Shown: piece by piece, positions 8,434 to 17,880 of the stretch
How positions within the stretch are numbered: the stretch's first letter is position 1
How the letters are laid out: every line of letters begins with the position of its first letter
DNA from: Duganella sp. Root1480D1
GTDB taxonomy: Bacteria; Pseudomonadota; Gammaproteobacteria; Burkholderiales; Burkholderiaceae_D
Direction: 5' to 3'
DNA: 64,000 bases
Assembly (NCBI RefSeq): GCF_001427305.1
Contig: NZ_LMFZ01000012.1
Location: 310,001-374,000 of the forward strand
The notes under the pieces: model-generated
Told to the model about the DNA's origin: nothing
Database searches by the model: none
The model's input: only the letters and a program-made list of their open reading frames with translations
Program-made: the position numbers and the translations under genes

Positions 8434-11286
8434 GTGAAGCGAATCCTGCCGAAACGCAGTGTCATCGCAGTAGCCTTGACCCTGCCTGTATCGCCGCTCC
8501 TGCTGGCCCAGGAAGCCACCGACAAGCCGATCCCCAAAGTCATCGTGACCGGCTCGAATATTGCGCGCATCGAGTCCGAAACCTCGCAGCCGGTGCAAAT
8601 CATCCGGCAGCAGGACATCAAGCGCCTTGGCGTCAGCTCCGTCAAGGAATTGATGGATACCCTGACCTCATCCGACCGTTCGGCCCTGACCGATGCCGGC
8701 GGCAGCAACTCATTCGCCGGTGGCGCCTCGTCCGTGTCGCTGCGTGCCCTCGGCAAGCAATCGACCCTGGTACTGCTGAACTCGCGGCGTGTCGCGCCTT
8801 ATCCGCTGGCCGACTATAACGAAGTGTTCACCAATCTCGACTCGCTGCCGCTCGACGCGGTGGAACGGGTCGAGATCCTGCGCAATGGCGGTTCGGCCAT
8901 CTATGGTTCCGACGCGGTGGCTGGCGTGATCAACGTGATCACGCGCTCCGATTTCCGCGGCTTGACGGCCAGCGGCAGCTTTACCCGTTCCGTCGAACAG
9001 CAAATGATCCGCAACGGCACCGTCAGCGTGACCGGCGGCATGGGCGACCTCGACACCGACCGCTTCAACGTCCTGGCCAACGTCGAGTACTACAAGCGCA
9101 ACGGCGTGTTCTGGCGCGAAATCGTGGACGATATCAACACGACGTATGGCGATTACTTCGGCGCCCTGGCGCCCAAGAGCGGCCAGATGTTCGGCAACCG
9201 CGGCCTGCCATCCACCTTCAGCTTCCCCGGCAACCTGATCGGCCAGGGCCCGCTGCCGGGCTGTACCACCCTGAATGCCGGCGGGCTGTGCGTGTATGAC
9301 CGCTTCAGCCGCTTCCAGGCCCAGCCGGCTGCCGAGCGCGTCAACAGCCTGATTTCCGGCCGCTTCAAGATCAACGACAGCACCGAAGCGTTTGCCGAAA
9401 TCCTGTATTCGCACACCACCACCGATTATGGCGGAGCCTTCGCCACCTATGGTTCGGCCAATCCCGACGCCGTGTGGGGAGATCCCGCTACAGGCCAGGC
9501 GCGCACCTTCGTCTACCGCTACCTGCCGGCCACCCATCCGCTCAATACCAGCGGTGAAGAACTCGAGCTGCGCTACCGCTTCGCCGACGATCCATCCTAT
9601 CGCAAGTCGACCAGCGACCAGTATCGTGCGCTGACGGGCATCAAGGGCATCCTGCCCAACAAATGGGATTGGGAAGCGGCACTCGGCGTCATGGGCGGCA
9701 AGACCAAGGACCGCAGCCGCGGCGGCTTCTTCAGCGACACCGGCTTCAAGGAAGTGATCGGCGACTACACCATCGACGATCCCAATTTCTTCAACCATGC
9801 GTACAAGCTCGGCCAGATCAACTCGCCCGACGTGATCGCCAAGCTGTTCCCGGAAAACGGTTACGACGGCAAGATCACCCAGACCTTCATCGACTTCAAG
9901 GCTTCCGGCCAGGCCGGCAGCATCGCCAACCGCCCCATCAATGTCGCGCTGGGCGGCGATGTGCGGCACGAGAAGATCCGCATCACCCCGACCGCCAACC
10001 TGCTGGCCGGCGACATCGTCAGCAATGGTGCGTCGGCGGCCAACGCCAGCCGCACCAATGAATCGGTTTTCGCCGAGATCAGCGTGCCGGCCCTGGAGAA
10101 GCTTGAGCTGGTGGGCGCCGCCCGCTACGACAAATTCCCCGGCTTTGCCGGCCGTTTCTCGCCGAAAGCGGCGTTGCGCTGGCAGGCAGCGGAGACTTTC
10201 CTGCTGCGCGCCACGGTGGAGTCGGGCTTCCGCGCACCGAACCTGACGGAGAGCGCGCCATCCAGCAAATTCGCTTTCGATAACGGCGTGACCGACCCGA
10301 AACGTTGCGACCAGGCGCAAGCGCTAGCCAACGACCTGCGTACCCAGGCCGATGCGCTGCCGCCCAGCGACCCGAATGCGGCGCTGCTGCTGGCACGCGC
10401 CGACACCGTGGAAGGCAATGAATGCGCCGGCGGCGTGGCGTCGATCGTGCGTAACAACCCGAACCTGAAGCCGGAAACCTCGCGCAGCTCCACCGTGGGC
10501 TTCGTTCTGGAACCGGTCAAGGGCACCTCGATTGCTGTCGACTATTTCCGCATCGAACGCAAGAACGAGATCGGGCTGAAAAACACTTCCGAACTGCTGT
10601 CGGCCGAGGATTCCCTGCAACCTGGCATCGTCAACCGCCTGCCACTGTCGCAAGACAAGACCTTCACCGCCGCCGAACGCACGCAGTACGGTGTCACGGT
10701 GGGCCCGCTGTCCTCCACCTCCGGCATGTTCGAGAACGTGTCGAAGACCAAGACCAGCGGCGTCGACCTGGGCCTGGCGTCGCGCTTCACGGTGCCGGTG
10801 GGCCGCCTCGACATCAACGGCAACGCCACCTACCTGCTCGACCTGCGCAACTTTGCGCCGACGCGCAATGGCGGCAGCTGGGGCGACAACCTGGCCGGGC
10901 GCTACGGCTACTCCAAGCTCACCGCCAACCTGATGGCGGCACTGACCACGGGTCCCTTCACCAACAGCCTGCGCGCCGTGTTTTTCAGCCATCAGAAGCT
11001 GCAGGGCGATTACTTCGACGAGGAGTACACCAGGGAAGGCTGCGAAGCGAACGATTGGGGGCCGGGAGTCTGCCGCGTGGATTCCGAAGTGCGCTGGGAC
11101 TATAACTTTGCCTATAGCGGCATCAAGAACCTGACGCTGTCGGTGAATATCCGCAACCTGTTCGACCAGCGCCCACCACTGGACCTGAAGGCGGTCAACC
11201 GCGATGGCGGCGGCATTATTCCGCAAAACCTGGATGACGTGGCGGGCCGCCGCATCCGCCTGACGGCAGAGTACCGCTTCTTCTGA
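8434..11286 (+). CDS. TonB-dependent receptor (substrate unknown)
   Basis: A 950-residue outer-membrane receptor. It has an N-terminal signal peptide ending near LLLAQ, then a TonB-box-like KVIVTGSNI, a plug domain (LRALGKQSTLVLLNSRRVAPYP; GSAIYGSDAVAGVINVITR) and a C-terminal beta barrel ending in Phe (AEYRFF). I placed the start at GTG because GGGAG lies seven bases upstream; a TTG nine codons earlier has no such support. It belongs to the large-barrel receptor type abundant in Oxalobacteraceae and Xanthomonadaceae. No substrate-specific enzyme is adjacent, so the ligand cannot be inferred. Confidence 0.9.
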   Translation: MKRILPKRSVIAVALTLPVSPLLLAQEATDKPIPKVIVTGSNIARIESETSQPVQIIRQQDIKRLGVSSVKELMDTLTSSDRSALTDAGGSNSFAGGASSVSLRALGKQSTLVLLNSRRVAPYPLADYNEVFTNLDSLPLDAVERVEILRNGGSAIYGSDAVAGVINVITRSDFRGLTASGSFTRSVEQQMIRNGTVSVTGGMGDLDTDRFNVLANVEYYKRNGVFWREIVDDINTTYGDYFGALAPKSGQMFGNRGLPSTFSFPGNLIGQGPLPGCTTLNAGGLCVYDRFSRFQAQPAAERVNSLISGRFKINDSTEAFAEILYSHTTTDYGGAFATYGSANPDAVWGDPATGQARTFVYRYLPATHPLNTSGEELELRYRFADDPSYRKSTSDQYRALTGIKGILPNKWDWEAALGVMGGKTKDRSRGGFFSDTGFKEVIGDYTIDDPNFFNHAYKLGQINSPDVIAKLFPENGYDGKITQTFIDFKASGQAGSIANRPINVALGGDVRHEKIRITPTANLLAGDIVSNGASAANASRTNESVFAEISVPALEKLELVGAARYDKFPGFAGRFSPKAALRWQAAETFLLRATVESGFRAPNLTESAPSSKFAFDNGVTDPKRCDQAQALANDLRTQADALPPSDPNAALLLARADTVEGNECAGGVASIVRNNPNLKPETSRSSTVGFVLEPVKGTSIAVDYFRIERKNEIGLKNTSELLSAEDSLQPGIVNRLPLSQDKTFTAAERTQYGVTVGPLSSTSGMFENVSKTKTSGVDLGLASRFTVPVGRLDINGNATYLLDLRNFAPTRNGGSWGDNLAGRYGYSKLTANLMAALTTGPFTNSLRAVFFSHQKLQGDYFDEEYTREGCEANDWGPGVCRVDSEVRWDYNFAYSGIKNLTLSVNIRNLFDQRPPLDLKAVNRDGGGIIPQNLDDVAGRRIRLTAEYRFF

Positions 11287-11865
11287 TCAGGCAGCCATAG
11301 GCAGCGCAGCGGCCGATGCGCTGCCCAGGTAGCGGCCGCTGCTGACAGCCGGCCGCTGCGTTTCAATGGCGTCCGCAAAGAAGACGGCCGGGTCCGCATG
11401 CAACTCCTCCACGTGGCGCTGCAATGCCGGGTAGCTTGCCAGGTCCAGCCCCGCCTGGCCCTGTGCCCAGCGCACCACGGCCACCAGGCAAGCATCGGCC
11501 ACCGTGCGCTTGCGGCCATCGATCCACTCCTGGCCCGCCAGCACTTCATCCAGCGCGGCACAGCTCAGCGCCATGCGCGCCTGGCCGCCATCAAAACCTT
11601 CATGCAGGAAGTCAAGCAAGGTATCGAGCTTGCGCGCCTCTGCCGTGCCGGCCCGGTAGCCCAGCAGGTAGCGGCGCTGCTGGCCGATATGGCGCAGGAT
11701 GCCGCGGCAATCGCGTAGCAGCTTGCCGCCCGCTTGCAGCACCGGCACCGGCAAGCCCGGCAGGTCGACCTGCACCAGCCGGTACGGCCGGCACAGCCAT
11801 TCAAGGGCGACGATCACGCCGAATGCGCAACCCTGCGGTGCGCCGTGATACAGGATGGTTTCCAT
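11287..11865 (-). CDS. Glutathione S-transferase family protein
   Basis: A 192-residue protein with a thioredoxin-like N-terminal half (METILYHGAPQGCAFGVIVALEW; PGLPVPVLQAGGKLLRDCRGILRHI) and an all-helical C-terminal half, the usual two-domain GST layout, slightly short for the family. The stretch PVPVLQ resembles the cis-Pro region that binds glutathione, but the following SNAI-type motif is degenerate. It is transcribed divergently from a WYL regulator across a 93-base gap holding a dyad, so that regulator may control it. Its stop codon lies just beyond that of the convergent TonB receptor. Confidence 0.75.
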   Translation of the reverse strand: METILYHGAPQGCAFGVIVALEWLCRPYRLVQVDLPGLPVPVLQAGGKLLRDCRGILRHIGQQRRYLLGYRAGTAEARKLDTLLDFLHEGFDGGQARMALSCAALDEVLAGQEWIDGRKRTVADACLVAVVRWAQGQAGLDLASYPALQRHVEELHADPAVFFADAIETQRPAVSSGRYLGSASAAALPMAA

Positions 11866-11899
11866 GTGCTTGCCTCATTCTTCTTGTTGGGGGATGAGG

Positions 11900-11925
11900 T
11901 ATTGTCAGACGAATATAGGACAATA
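11900..11925. promoter_or_regulatory. Dyad between GST-like gene and WYL regulator (putative operator)
   Basis: TATTGTC and GACAATA form a perfect 7+7 inverted repeat with a 12-base spacer, in the only gap between the two divergent genes. Its position and size suit a homodimeric HTH regulator acting on both genes. Confidence 0.5.
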
Positions 11926-11958
11926 TCCGCCCTGATTTCGTGCAATGATTGCATCATC

Positions 11959-12930
11959 GTGTCGAAACCTGCCATCAAAGCCCTGTCCATCCTCGAACTG
12001 CTGCAGAGCCAGCGGCAGATTTCGGGCGCCGATATGTCGGAACGCCTCGGCATCGACCGCCGCACCCTGCGCCGCTATATCGCCATGCTGGAAGAGCTGG
12101 GCATCCCGATCACCGCCGAGCGCGGCCGCTATGGCGGCTATATGCTGGTGCCTGGCTTCAAGCTGCCGCCGCTGATGTTCACCAACGACGAAGCTTCCGC
12201 CGTCGCGCTGGGCCTGATGGCAGTGCGCTCGCTGCGCCTGGCCGATACCGCGCCGTCGGTAGCCAGCGCCCAGGCCAAGCTGGAACGCGTGATGCCGCCG
12301 GCCCTGCAGGGCAGCGTGCAGGCGCTGCGCGAGACCGCCGTACTCGACACGCCGGAACAACGCTGGACCTATTCCGGCAACGCCCGCCCTGCCCTGACCG
12401 GTGAACTGACGGCGCTGGCGCTGGCTGCGCAGACCCAGCACCGGGTGCGTTTCCGTTACACGCCGCAAGATGGCGAATCGATGCAACGCGAGTTCGATCC
12501 CTATGGCCTGGTATTCAGCCATACACGCTGGTATGTGGTGGGAATGTGCCGGCTGCGGCTGGCGATCCGTTCATTCCGGCTGGACCGGATCGCAGAGGTC
12601 AGCGAAACGGGCGCCGTGTTCGACAAGCCCGACAGCTTCGACGCCGCCGCGCAACTGCAGCACGCGATGGCGACCTTGCCGCGGCCCCTGCCTGTGCAAG
12701 TGCTGCTGCACACCGACCTGGCCAGCGCAGCGCGTGAAGTGGGCCGCTATATCGGCCCGCTGGCCGAAGCGGAAGGCGGCGTGCGCCTGCAGACCACGAC
12801 CACCAGCTACAGCTGGTTCGCTCGCCTGCTGGCCTCAATGAATTGCGACTTCACCATCGAAGGCCCGGAAGAATTGCGGGAGGCTGTACGTACCGAGGCG
12901 AGCCGCCTGGCCCGCCTCGCGGGACGTTAG
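11959..12930 (+). CDS. YafY-type transcriptional regulator (HTH plus WYL domain)
   Basis: A 323-residue regulator. Residues 1-60 form a DeoR-like helix-turn-helix (ALSILELLQSQRQISGADMS; RLGIDRRTLRRYIAMLEELG). The second half carries a WYL ligand-sensing domain (VRFRYTPQDGE; FSHTRWYVVGMCRLRLAIRS; FRLDRIAEV), whose usual tripeptide is seen as W-Y-V. I placed the start at the GTG directly before SKPAIKALSILELLQ, because upstream in-frame sequence runs back into the divergent GST-like gene. It overlaps the convergent small gene by four bases at its 3' end. Confidence 0.87.
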   Translation: MSKPAIKALSILELLQSQRQISGADMSERLGIDRRTLRRYIAMLEELGIPITAERGRYGGYMLVPGFKLPPLMFTNDEASAVALGLMAVRSLRLADTAPSVASAQAKLERVMPPALQGSVQALRETAVLDTPEQRWTYSGNARPALTGELTALALAAQTQHRVRFRYTPQDGESMQREFDPYGLVFSHTRWYVVGMCRLRLAIRSFRLDRIAEVSETGAVFDKPDSFDAAAQLQHAMATLPRPLPVQVLLHTDLASAAREVGRYIGPLAEAEGGVRLQTTTTSYSWFARLLASMNCDFTIEGPEELREAVRTEASRLARLAGR

Positions 12931-13139
12931 AAGCAGGCGTAGGTGTCGACCAACACTTTGGTACCGCTCGTGTCACCCCAGTAGAACCAATGGCCGCTGC
13001 AGTTGAACTCGGCGCCGCCAATCTGGTAACCATCGGCATCTTGGTACTCATAAGTACGGCCATAGGATGGCATTGCATAGGCGAATCCAGCGCCAGCCAG
13101 GGTCGCCAGCGCTACGATTGCGTAAATCGCTTTCTTCAT
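12927..13139 (-). CDS. Small secreted DUF6289-like protein
   Basis: A 70-residue precursor: a clear signal peptide (MKKAIYAIVALATLAGAGFAYA) followed by about 48 mature residues with two cysteines, one in GGAEFNCSGHWFYWGD and one two residues from the C-terminus. The V/I-GG...C-G...WG pattern resembles small periplasmic or secreted proteins annotated DUF6289 in Oxalobacteraceae and Xanthomonadaceae; function unknown. GGAGA lies seven bases upstream of the chosen ATG. The two cysteines could form a disulfide. The family assignment rests on memory of the pattern and is tentative. Confidence 0.7.
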   Translation of the reverse strand: MKKAIYAIVALATLAGAGFAYAMPSYGRTYEYQDADGYQIGGAEFNCSGHWFYWGDTSGTKVLVDTYACF

Positions 13140-13299
13140 CTTACTGATCTCCATTTCTTTATAAGAATTTAGGCAAGAACCAGCTTACTCACGGTGATGA
13201 GCAAGCCATTGTAGGAAGCGAAGCGAGAATTCATCAAATGTTATTTTTATTAAAAAGTCACTAAAAACCAGCGGCGTGCAGGGCGCGCTTTGACTAGCG

Positions 13300-13800
13300 C
13301 TAGCAAAGGTCTGGGTCAAGTTTACGCAAGCCACCAATGCCGAGCAGCAGGCCAAAGCCCATCAGCAACAGTGCCGAATTGGGGATATAACGGAACAACA
13401 CCGCGCGCTGTGGGTTGCGGGGGTCGACCCAGACGGTCAGACTGCGCCCCAGCAAAGGCCGTAATTGCTCGCGCATCTCGAACAACGGATCCAGCCCGCT
13501 CGATTGCACACCGCAACAGATCATGTTCTCGCCGCGATATTGTTGGCCCGCCACCGCATAGCGGTAGCTGACCGTCACGGTCGTGGTAGCGCGGGATGAT
13601 GTCGCTGCCTTGCCGCCGGTTTCGGCTTTGTCCAGCACGCCTTGCACCGGCACCATGCGCGGCAAGGCCCACATGTCGGCGCCGCAGATTTCCCAGCAGA
13701 GCAGTGCATACAGTCCCAGGGGCAGGACATACCACGCCGCGCGCCGCAAGCGGCGGTGCAGGCCAGGGCTTGCCGCCGCTGTCACAAAAGGCCGGTGCAT
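13300..13800 (-). CDS. DUF3592-like membrane protein
   Basis: A 166-residue protein with two hydrophobic segments (WYVLPLGLYALLCWEI near residue 25 and SALLLMGFGLLLGIGGL near residue 145). Between them is a beta-rich domain containing VSYRYAVAGQQYRGE and LTVWVDPRNPQRAVL. This layout is that of DUF3592: a small extracytoplasmic domain between two membrane helices. Function is unknown. It lies alone between the small secreted protein gene and the gap terminator. Confidence 0.75.
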   Translation of the reverse strand: MHRPFVTAAASPGLHRRLRRAAWYVLPLGLYALLCWEICGADMWALPRMVPVQGVLDKAETGGKAATSSRATTTVTVSYRYAVAGQQYRGENMICCGVQSSGLDPLFEMREQLRPLLGRSLTVWVDPRNPQRAVLFRYIPNSALLLMGFGLLLGIGGLRKLDPDLC

Positions 13801-13824
13801 ACGATGAATGTCGTCATGATTGTT

Positions 13825-13854
13825 GAAAGAAAAAAGCGCCCGGATGGGCGCTTT
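13825..13854 (-). terminator. Rho-independent terminator after gap
   Basis: AAAGCGCCC, a GGAT loop and GGGCGCTTT form a nine-pair stem. Read on the minus strand it is followed by TTTTCTTTC, so it ends the tkt-gap transcript about 20 bases after the gap stop codon. Confidence 0.85.
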
Positions 13855-13873
13855 CTCTTGTTGATGCCTGCGA

Positions 13874-14884
<1,011 letters not shown>

Positions 14885-14908
14885 GCTGTTTACTCCTGAT
14901 GATAGAAA

Positions 14909-16900
14909 TTAGATGACTGCTTTGACTTTTGCCACGACATTGTCGACGGTGAAGCCGAAGTGCTTGAACAGCACGCCGGCCGGCGCGGATTCGCCGAAGG
15001 TGTCGATACCAACCACTGCGCCTTCCAGGCCAACATACTTGTACCAGAATGCGGTGACGCCTGCTTCAATCGCCACGCGCGGCAGGCCCTTGGTCAGCAC
15101 GGATGCCTTGTAGGCTGCGTCCTGGCGGTCGAACACGTCGGTCGACGGCATGGACACCACGCGTACCGGGGTGCCGGCTGCCTTCAGTTCGGCGGCGGCT
15201 TTCATGGCCAGTTCCACTTCGGAACCGGTGGCGATCAGGATGGCCTTGGCGCCGGCTTCGTCGGACAGCACGTAGCCGCCCTTGGCGACGTTGGCCAGCA
15301 CTTCAGCGGAACGCTCGATGAACGGCAGGTTCTGGCGCGAGAAGATCAGGGTCGAAGGGCCATCGGCGCGCTTCACGGACTCGCCCCATGCCACCATCGA
15401 TTCGACGGTGTCGGCAGGGCGCCAGTTGTCCAGGTTAGGGATCAGGCGCAGCGAGGACACGTGCTCCACCGACTGGTGGGTCGGGCCGTCTTCGCCCAGG
15501 CCGATCGAGTCGTGGGTGAACACGAACAGGGAACGCTGCTTCATCAGCGCAGCCATGCGCAGTGCGTTGCGGCTGTAGTCGGCGAAGGTCAGGAAGGTCG
15601 CGCCGAACGGAATGTAGCCGCCGTGCAGGGCGACGCCGTTCATGATGGCGGACATGCCGAACTCGCGCACGCCGTAGTTGATATGGTTGCCCGGCACGCC
15701 GGAACGAACGGCGATGCATTCCTTCCAGTTGGTCAGGTTGGAACCGGTCAGGTCGGCCGAGCCGCCCAGGAATTCCGGCAGCACTGGCGCCAGGGCCTGG
15801 ATCGCGTTCTGCGATGCCTTGCGGGTGGCGATGGTTTCCTTCTTCTCGACGCAGGCGGCGATGGCGGCGTCCAGGGTTGCCTGGAAGTTGCCCGGCAGTT
15901 GGCCCTTCATGCGGCGGGTCAGTTCGGCGGCTTCGGCCGGGTACTGGGCCGAGTACTTGCCGAACATTTCGTTCCAGCCGGCTTCGAATTTCGCGCCTTC
16001 AGCCTTGAAGTCCCACGCTTCCTTCACGTCGTGAGGAATGTCGAACGGCTCGGCGCCCCAGGAAATGTACTCGCGCACCGCGGCGATTTCCTTGTCGCCC
16101 AGCGGTGCACCGTGCACCTTGTCGCCGCCTTGCAGGTTTGGCGAACCTTTGCCGATGATGGTCTTGCAGCAAACCAGGGTTGGCTTGTCGGATTTCTTGG
16201 CGGCTTCGATAGCGGCCGATACTGCTGCCACGTCGTGGCCGTCCACGTTGCGGATCACGTTCCAGCCGTAGGATTCGAAGCGCTTAGGCGTGTCGTCGGT
16301 GAACCAGCCTTCAACCTTGCCGTCGATGGAGATGCCGTTGTCGTCGTACAGGGCGATCAGCTTCTTCAGGCCCAGGGTGCCGGCCAGCGAGCACACCTCG
16401 TGCGAGATGCCTTCCATCAGGCAGCCGTCGCCCAGGAAGGCGTAGGTGTAGTGGTCGACCACGTCGAAGCCAGGCTTGTTGAACTCGGAAGCCAGCAGCC
16501 ATTCAGCCAGCGCCATGCCGACTGCGTTGGCGATGCCCTGGCCCAGCGGGCCGGTGGTGGTTTCCACGCCTGGGGTGTAGCCGACTTCAGGGTGGCCTGG
16601 AGTCTTGGAATGCAGTTGGCGGAAGGCCTTCAGGTCGTCGATCGAAACGTCGTAACCCGACAGGTGCAGCAGCGCGTAGTGCAGCATCGAACCGTGGCCG
16701 TTGGACAGCAGGAAGCGGTCACGGTTGACCCAGGCTGGGTTGGTCGGGTTGTGGCGGTGATGGCCGCTCCACAGTGCTACTGCGATCTCGGCCATGCCCA
16801 TTGGCATGCCTGGGTGGCCGGAGTTGGCCTTCTGCACAGCGTCCATTGCCAGCGCACGGATTGCATTGGCCATTTTGGTGAAGGGGAGCGAAGTTTTCAT
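14909..16900 (-). CDS. tkt: Transketolase
   Basis: A 663-residue transketolase, the thiamine-diphosphate enzyme that moves two-carbon units in the pentose phosphate (and Calvin) pathways. It has [20 protein letters not shown] at the N-terminus, the TPP-binding [13 protein letters not shown], and the pyrimidine-domain [15 protein letters not shown]. The reading frame is open far upstream, but homology begins at [20 protein letters not shown], giving standard length. No clear ribosome-binding site precedes this ATG. It shares a 126-base divergent gap with rsmE and leads the tkt-gap operon. Confidence 0.96.
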   Translation of the reverse strand: MKTSLPFTKMANAIRALAMDAVQKANSGHPGMPMGMAEIAVALWSGHHRHNPTNPAWVNRDRFLLSNGHGSMLHYALLHLSGYDVSIDDLKAFRQLHSKTPGHPEVGYTPGVETTTGPLGQGIANAVGMALAEWLLASEFNKPGFDVVDHYTYAFLGDGCLMEGISHEVCSLAGTLGLKKLIALYDDNGISIDGKVEGWFTDDTPKRFESYGWNVIRNVDGHDVAAVSAAIEAAKKSDKPTLVCCKTIIGKGSPNLQGGDKVHGAPLGDKEIAAVREYISWGAEPFDIPHDVKEAWDFKAEGAKFEAGWNEMFGKYSAQYPAEAAELTRRMKGQLPGNFQATLDAAIAACVEKKETIATRKASQNAIQALAPVLPEFLGGSADLTGSNLTNWKECIAVRSGVPGNHINYGVREFGMSAIMNGVALHGGYIPFGATFLTFADYSRNALRMAALMKQRSLFVFTHDSIGLGEDGPTHQSVEHVSSLRLIPNLDNWRPADTVESMVAWGESVKRADGPSTLIFSRQNLPFIERSAEVLANVAKGGYVLSDEAGAKAILIATGSEVELAMKAAAELKAAGTPVRVVSMPSTDVFDRQDAAYKASVLTKGLPRVAIEAGVTAFWYKYVGLEGAVVGIDTFGESAPAGVLFKHFGFTVDNVVAKVKAVI

Positions 16901-17026
16901 CGTATATCGAGGAAGGTTGAGTATTTGGTGCACTGCGGCAGGCGCCGCTTTCGGAACCCGATATTTTACCAGAGCGTGACACCAACGCTTAAAATTGGTG
17001 CATTTCAACCTTTCCGAATTGACTAT

Positions 17027-17752
17027 ATGCCCCGTTTCCACGTGCCACAGCCCCTTGCCGCAGGCCAGCAACTGGAGCTGCCAGCGAACGTTGCCCACCA
17101 TATCAATGTGGTGCGCATGGAGCCGGGCGACACTTTGACCCTGTTCAACGGGGATGGCGGCGAGTATACGGCAGTGTTGACAGAAGTGCAAAAGAAAAAG
17201 GCTTGGGCGGAGGTCAAAGTCTTCGAACCGCGCGAAGCGGAGCTGCCGTTTGCCGTCACCCTGGCCCAGGCCCTGCCGGAAGGGGCGAAAATGGACTGGA
17301 TCATCGAAAAGGCGGTGGAGCTGGGCGTGGCCGGCATCCAGCCGCTGGCGGCGCGCCGCTGCGTGGTACGGCTGTCGGCCGAACGGGCGGAGAAGAAGCT
17401 GGAACACTGGAATGGGATCGTGATATCGGCGTCGGAACAATGCGGCCGCAACCGGCTGGCGCCGGTGGCGGCGCCGGTGGAGTTTCGCGAGTGGATTTCG
17501 CAGCAGGATTTGCACAGGCGCGTGATCCTGACGCCGCGCGCCACCGAATCGCTGGCCGATTGGGCAAGGCACCAGCCGCCGCAGGCGCTCAGTATCATGG
17601 TCGGGCCGGAAGGCGGCTTTTCCGATGAGGAGGAGGCTGAGGCTTTGCGGCATGGCGCCCTGCCCTTGTCGATCGGGCCAAGGGTGCTGCGCACGGAAAC
17701 TGCGGCGCTGGCAGCGGTGTCGATTCTTGCTGCGGCCTGGGGCGGGATTTAA
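17027..17752 (+). CDS. rsmE: 16S rRNA (uracil-1498-N3)-methyltransferase
   Basis: A 241-residue RsmE of the SPOUT class, which methylates U1498 in the 30S decoding region. The N-terminal PUA-like part starts [19 protein letters not shown] and contains [12 protein letters not shown]. The C-terminal knotted SAM-binding part has [17 protein letters not shown] and [19 protein letters not shown], both characteristic. The open frame extends far upstream, but the family begins at this ATG. Its TAA stop codon is the first base group of an interspersed repeat element. Confidence 0.95.
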   Translation: MPRFHVPQPLAAGQQLELPANVAHHINVVRMEPGDTLTLFNGDGGEYTAVLTEVQKKKAWAEVKVFEPREAELPFAVTLAQALPEGAKMDWIIEKAVELGVAGIQPLAARRCVVRLSAERAEKKLEHWNGIVISASEQCGRNRLAPVAAPVEFREWISQQDLHRRVILTPRATESLADWARHQPPQALSIMVGPEGGFSDEEEAEALRHGALPLSIGPRVLRTETAALAAVSILAAAWGGI

Positions 17753-17880
17753 AACCGGTAAACCGGGGTTGGTTCCAGGCTTTTGACTTATTGAAAACGT
17801 CAAAGACATCGAACCCTACTCCCTGCTTCGAGACCGTAGGGTGTCAGACCCTGCGGGTCTGACACGGGGTTACCGGTTTA
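17751..17880. repeat. Interspersed palindromic element, copy A
   Basis: Ends are AAAACCGGTAAACC on the left and GGGTTACCGGTTTA on the right, an imperfect inverted pair. Inside, at about 17840-17865, is GTGTCAGACCC, a three-base loop and GGGTCTGACAC. The element exactly fills the space between rsmE and the convergent receptor gene and supplies both TAA stop codons. A near-complete relative is at 40.8 kb and a decayed one at 29.9 kb. Confidence 0.75.

Noticed and set aside
14960..17026. Upstream extension of the rsmE frame, antisense to tkt
   Set aside because: RsmE homology starts at the ATG at 17027; the rest mirrors transketolase.
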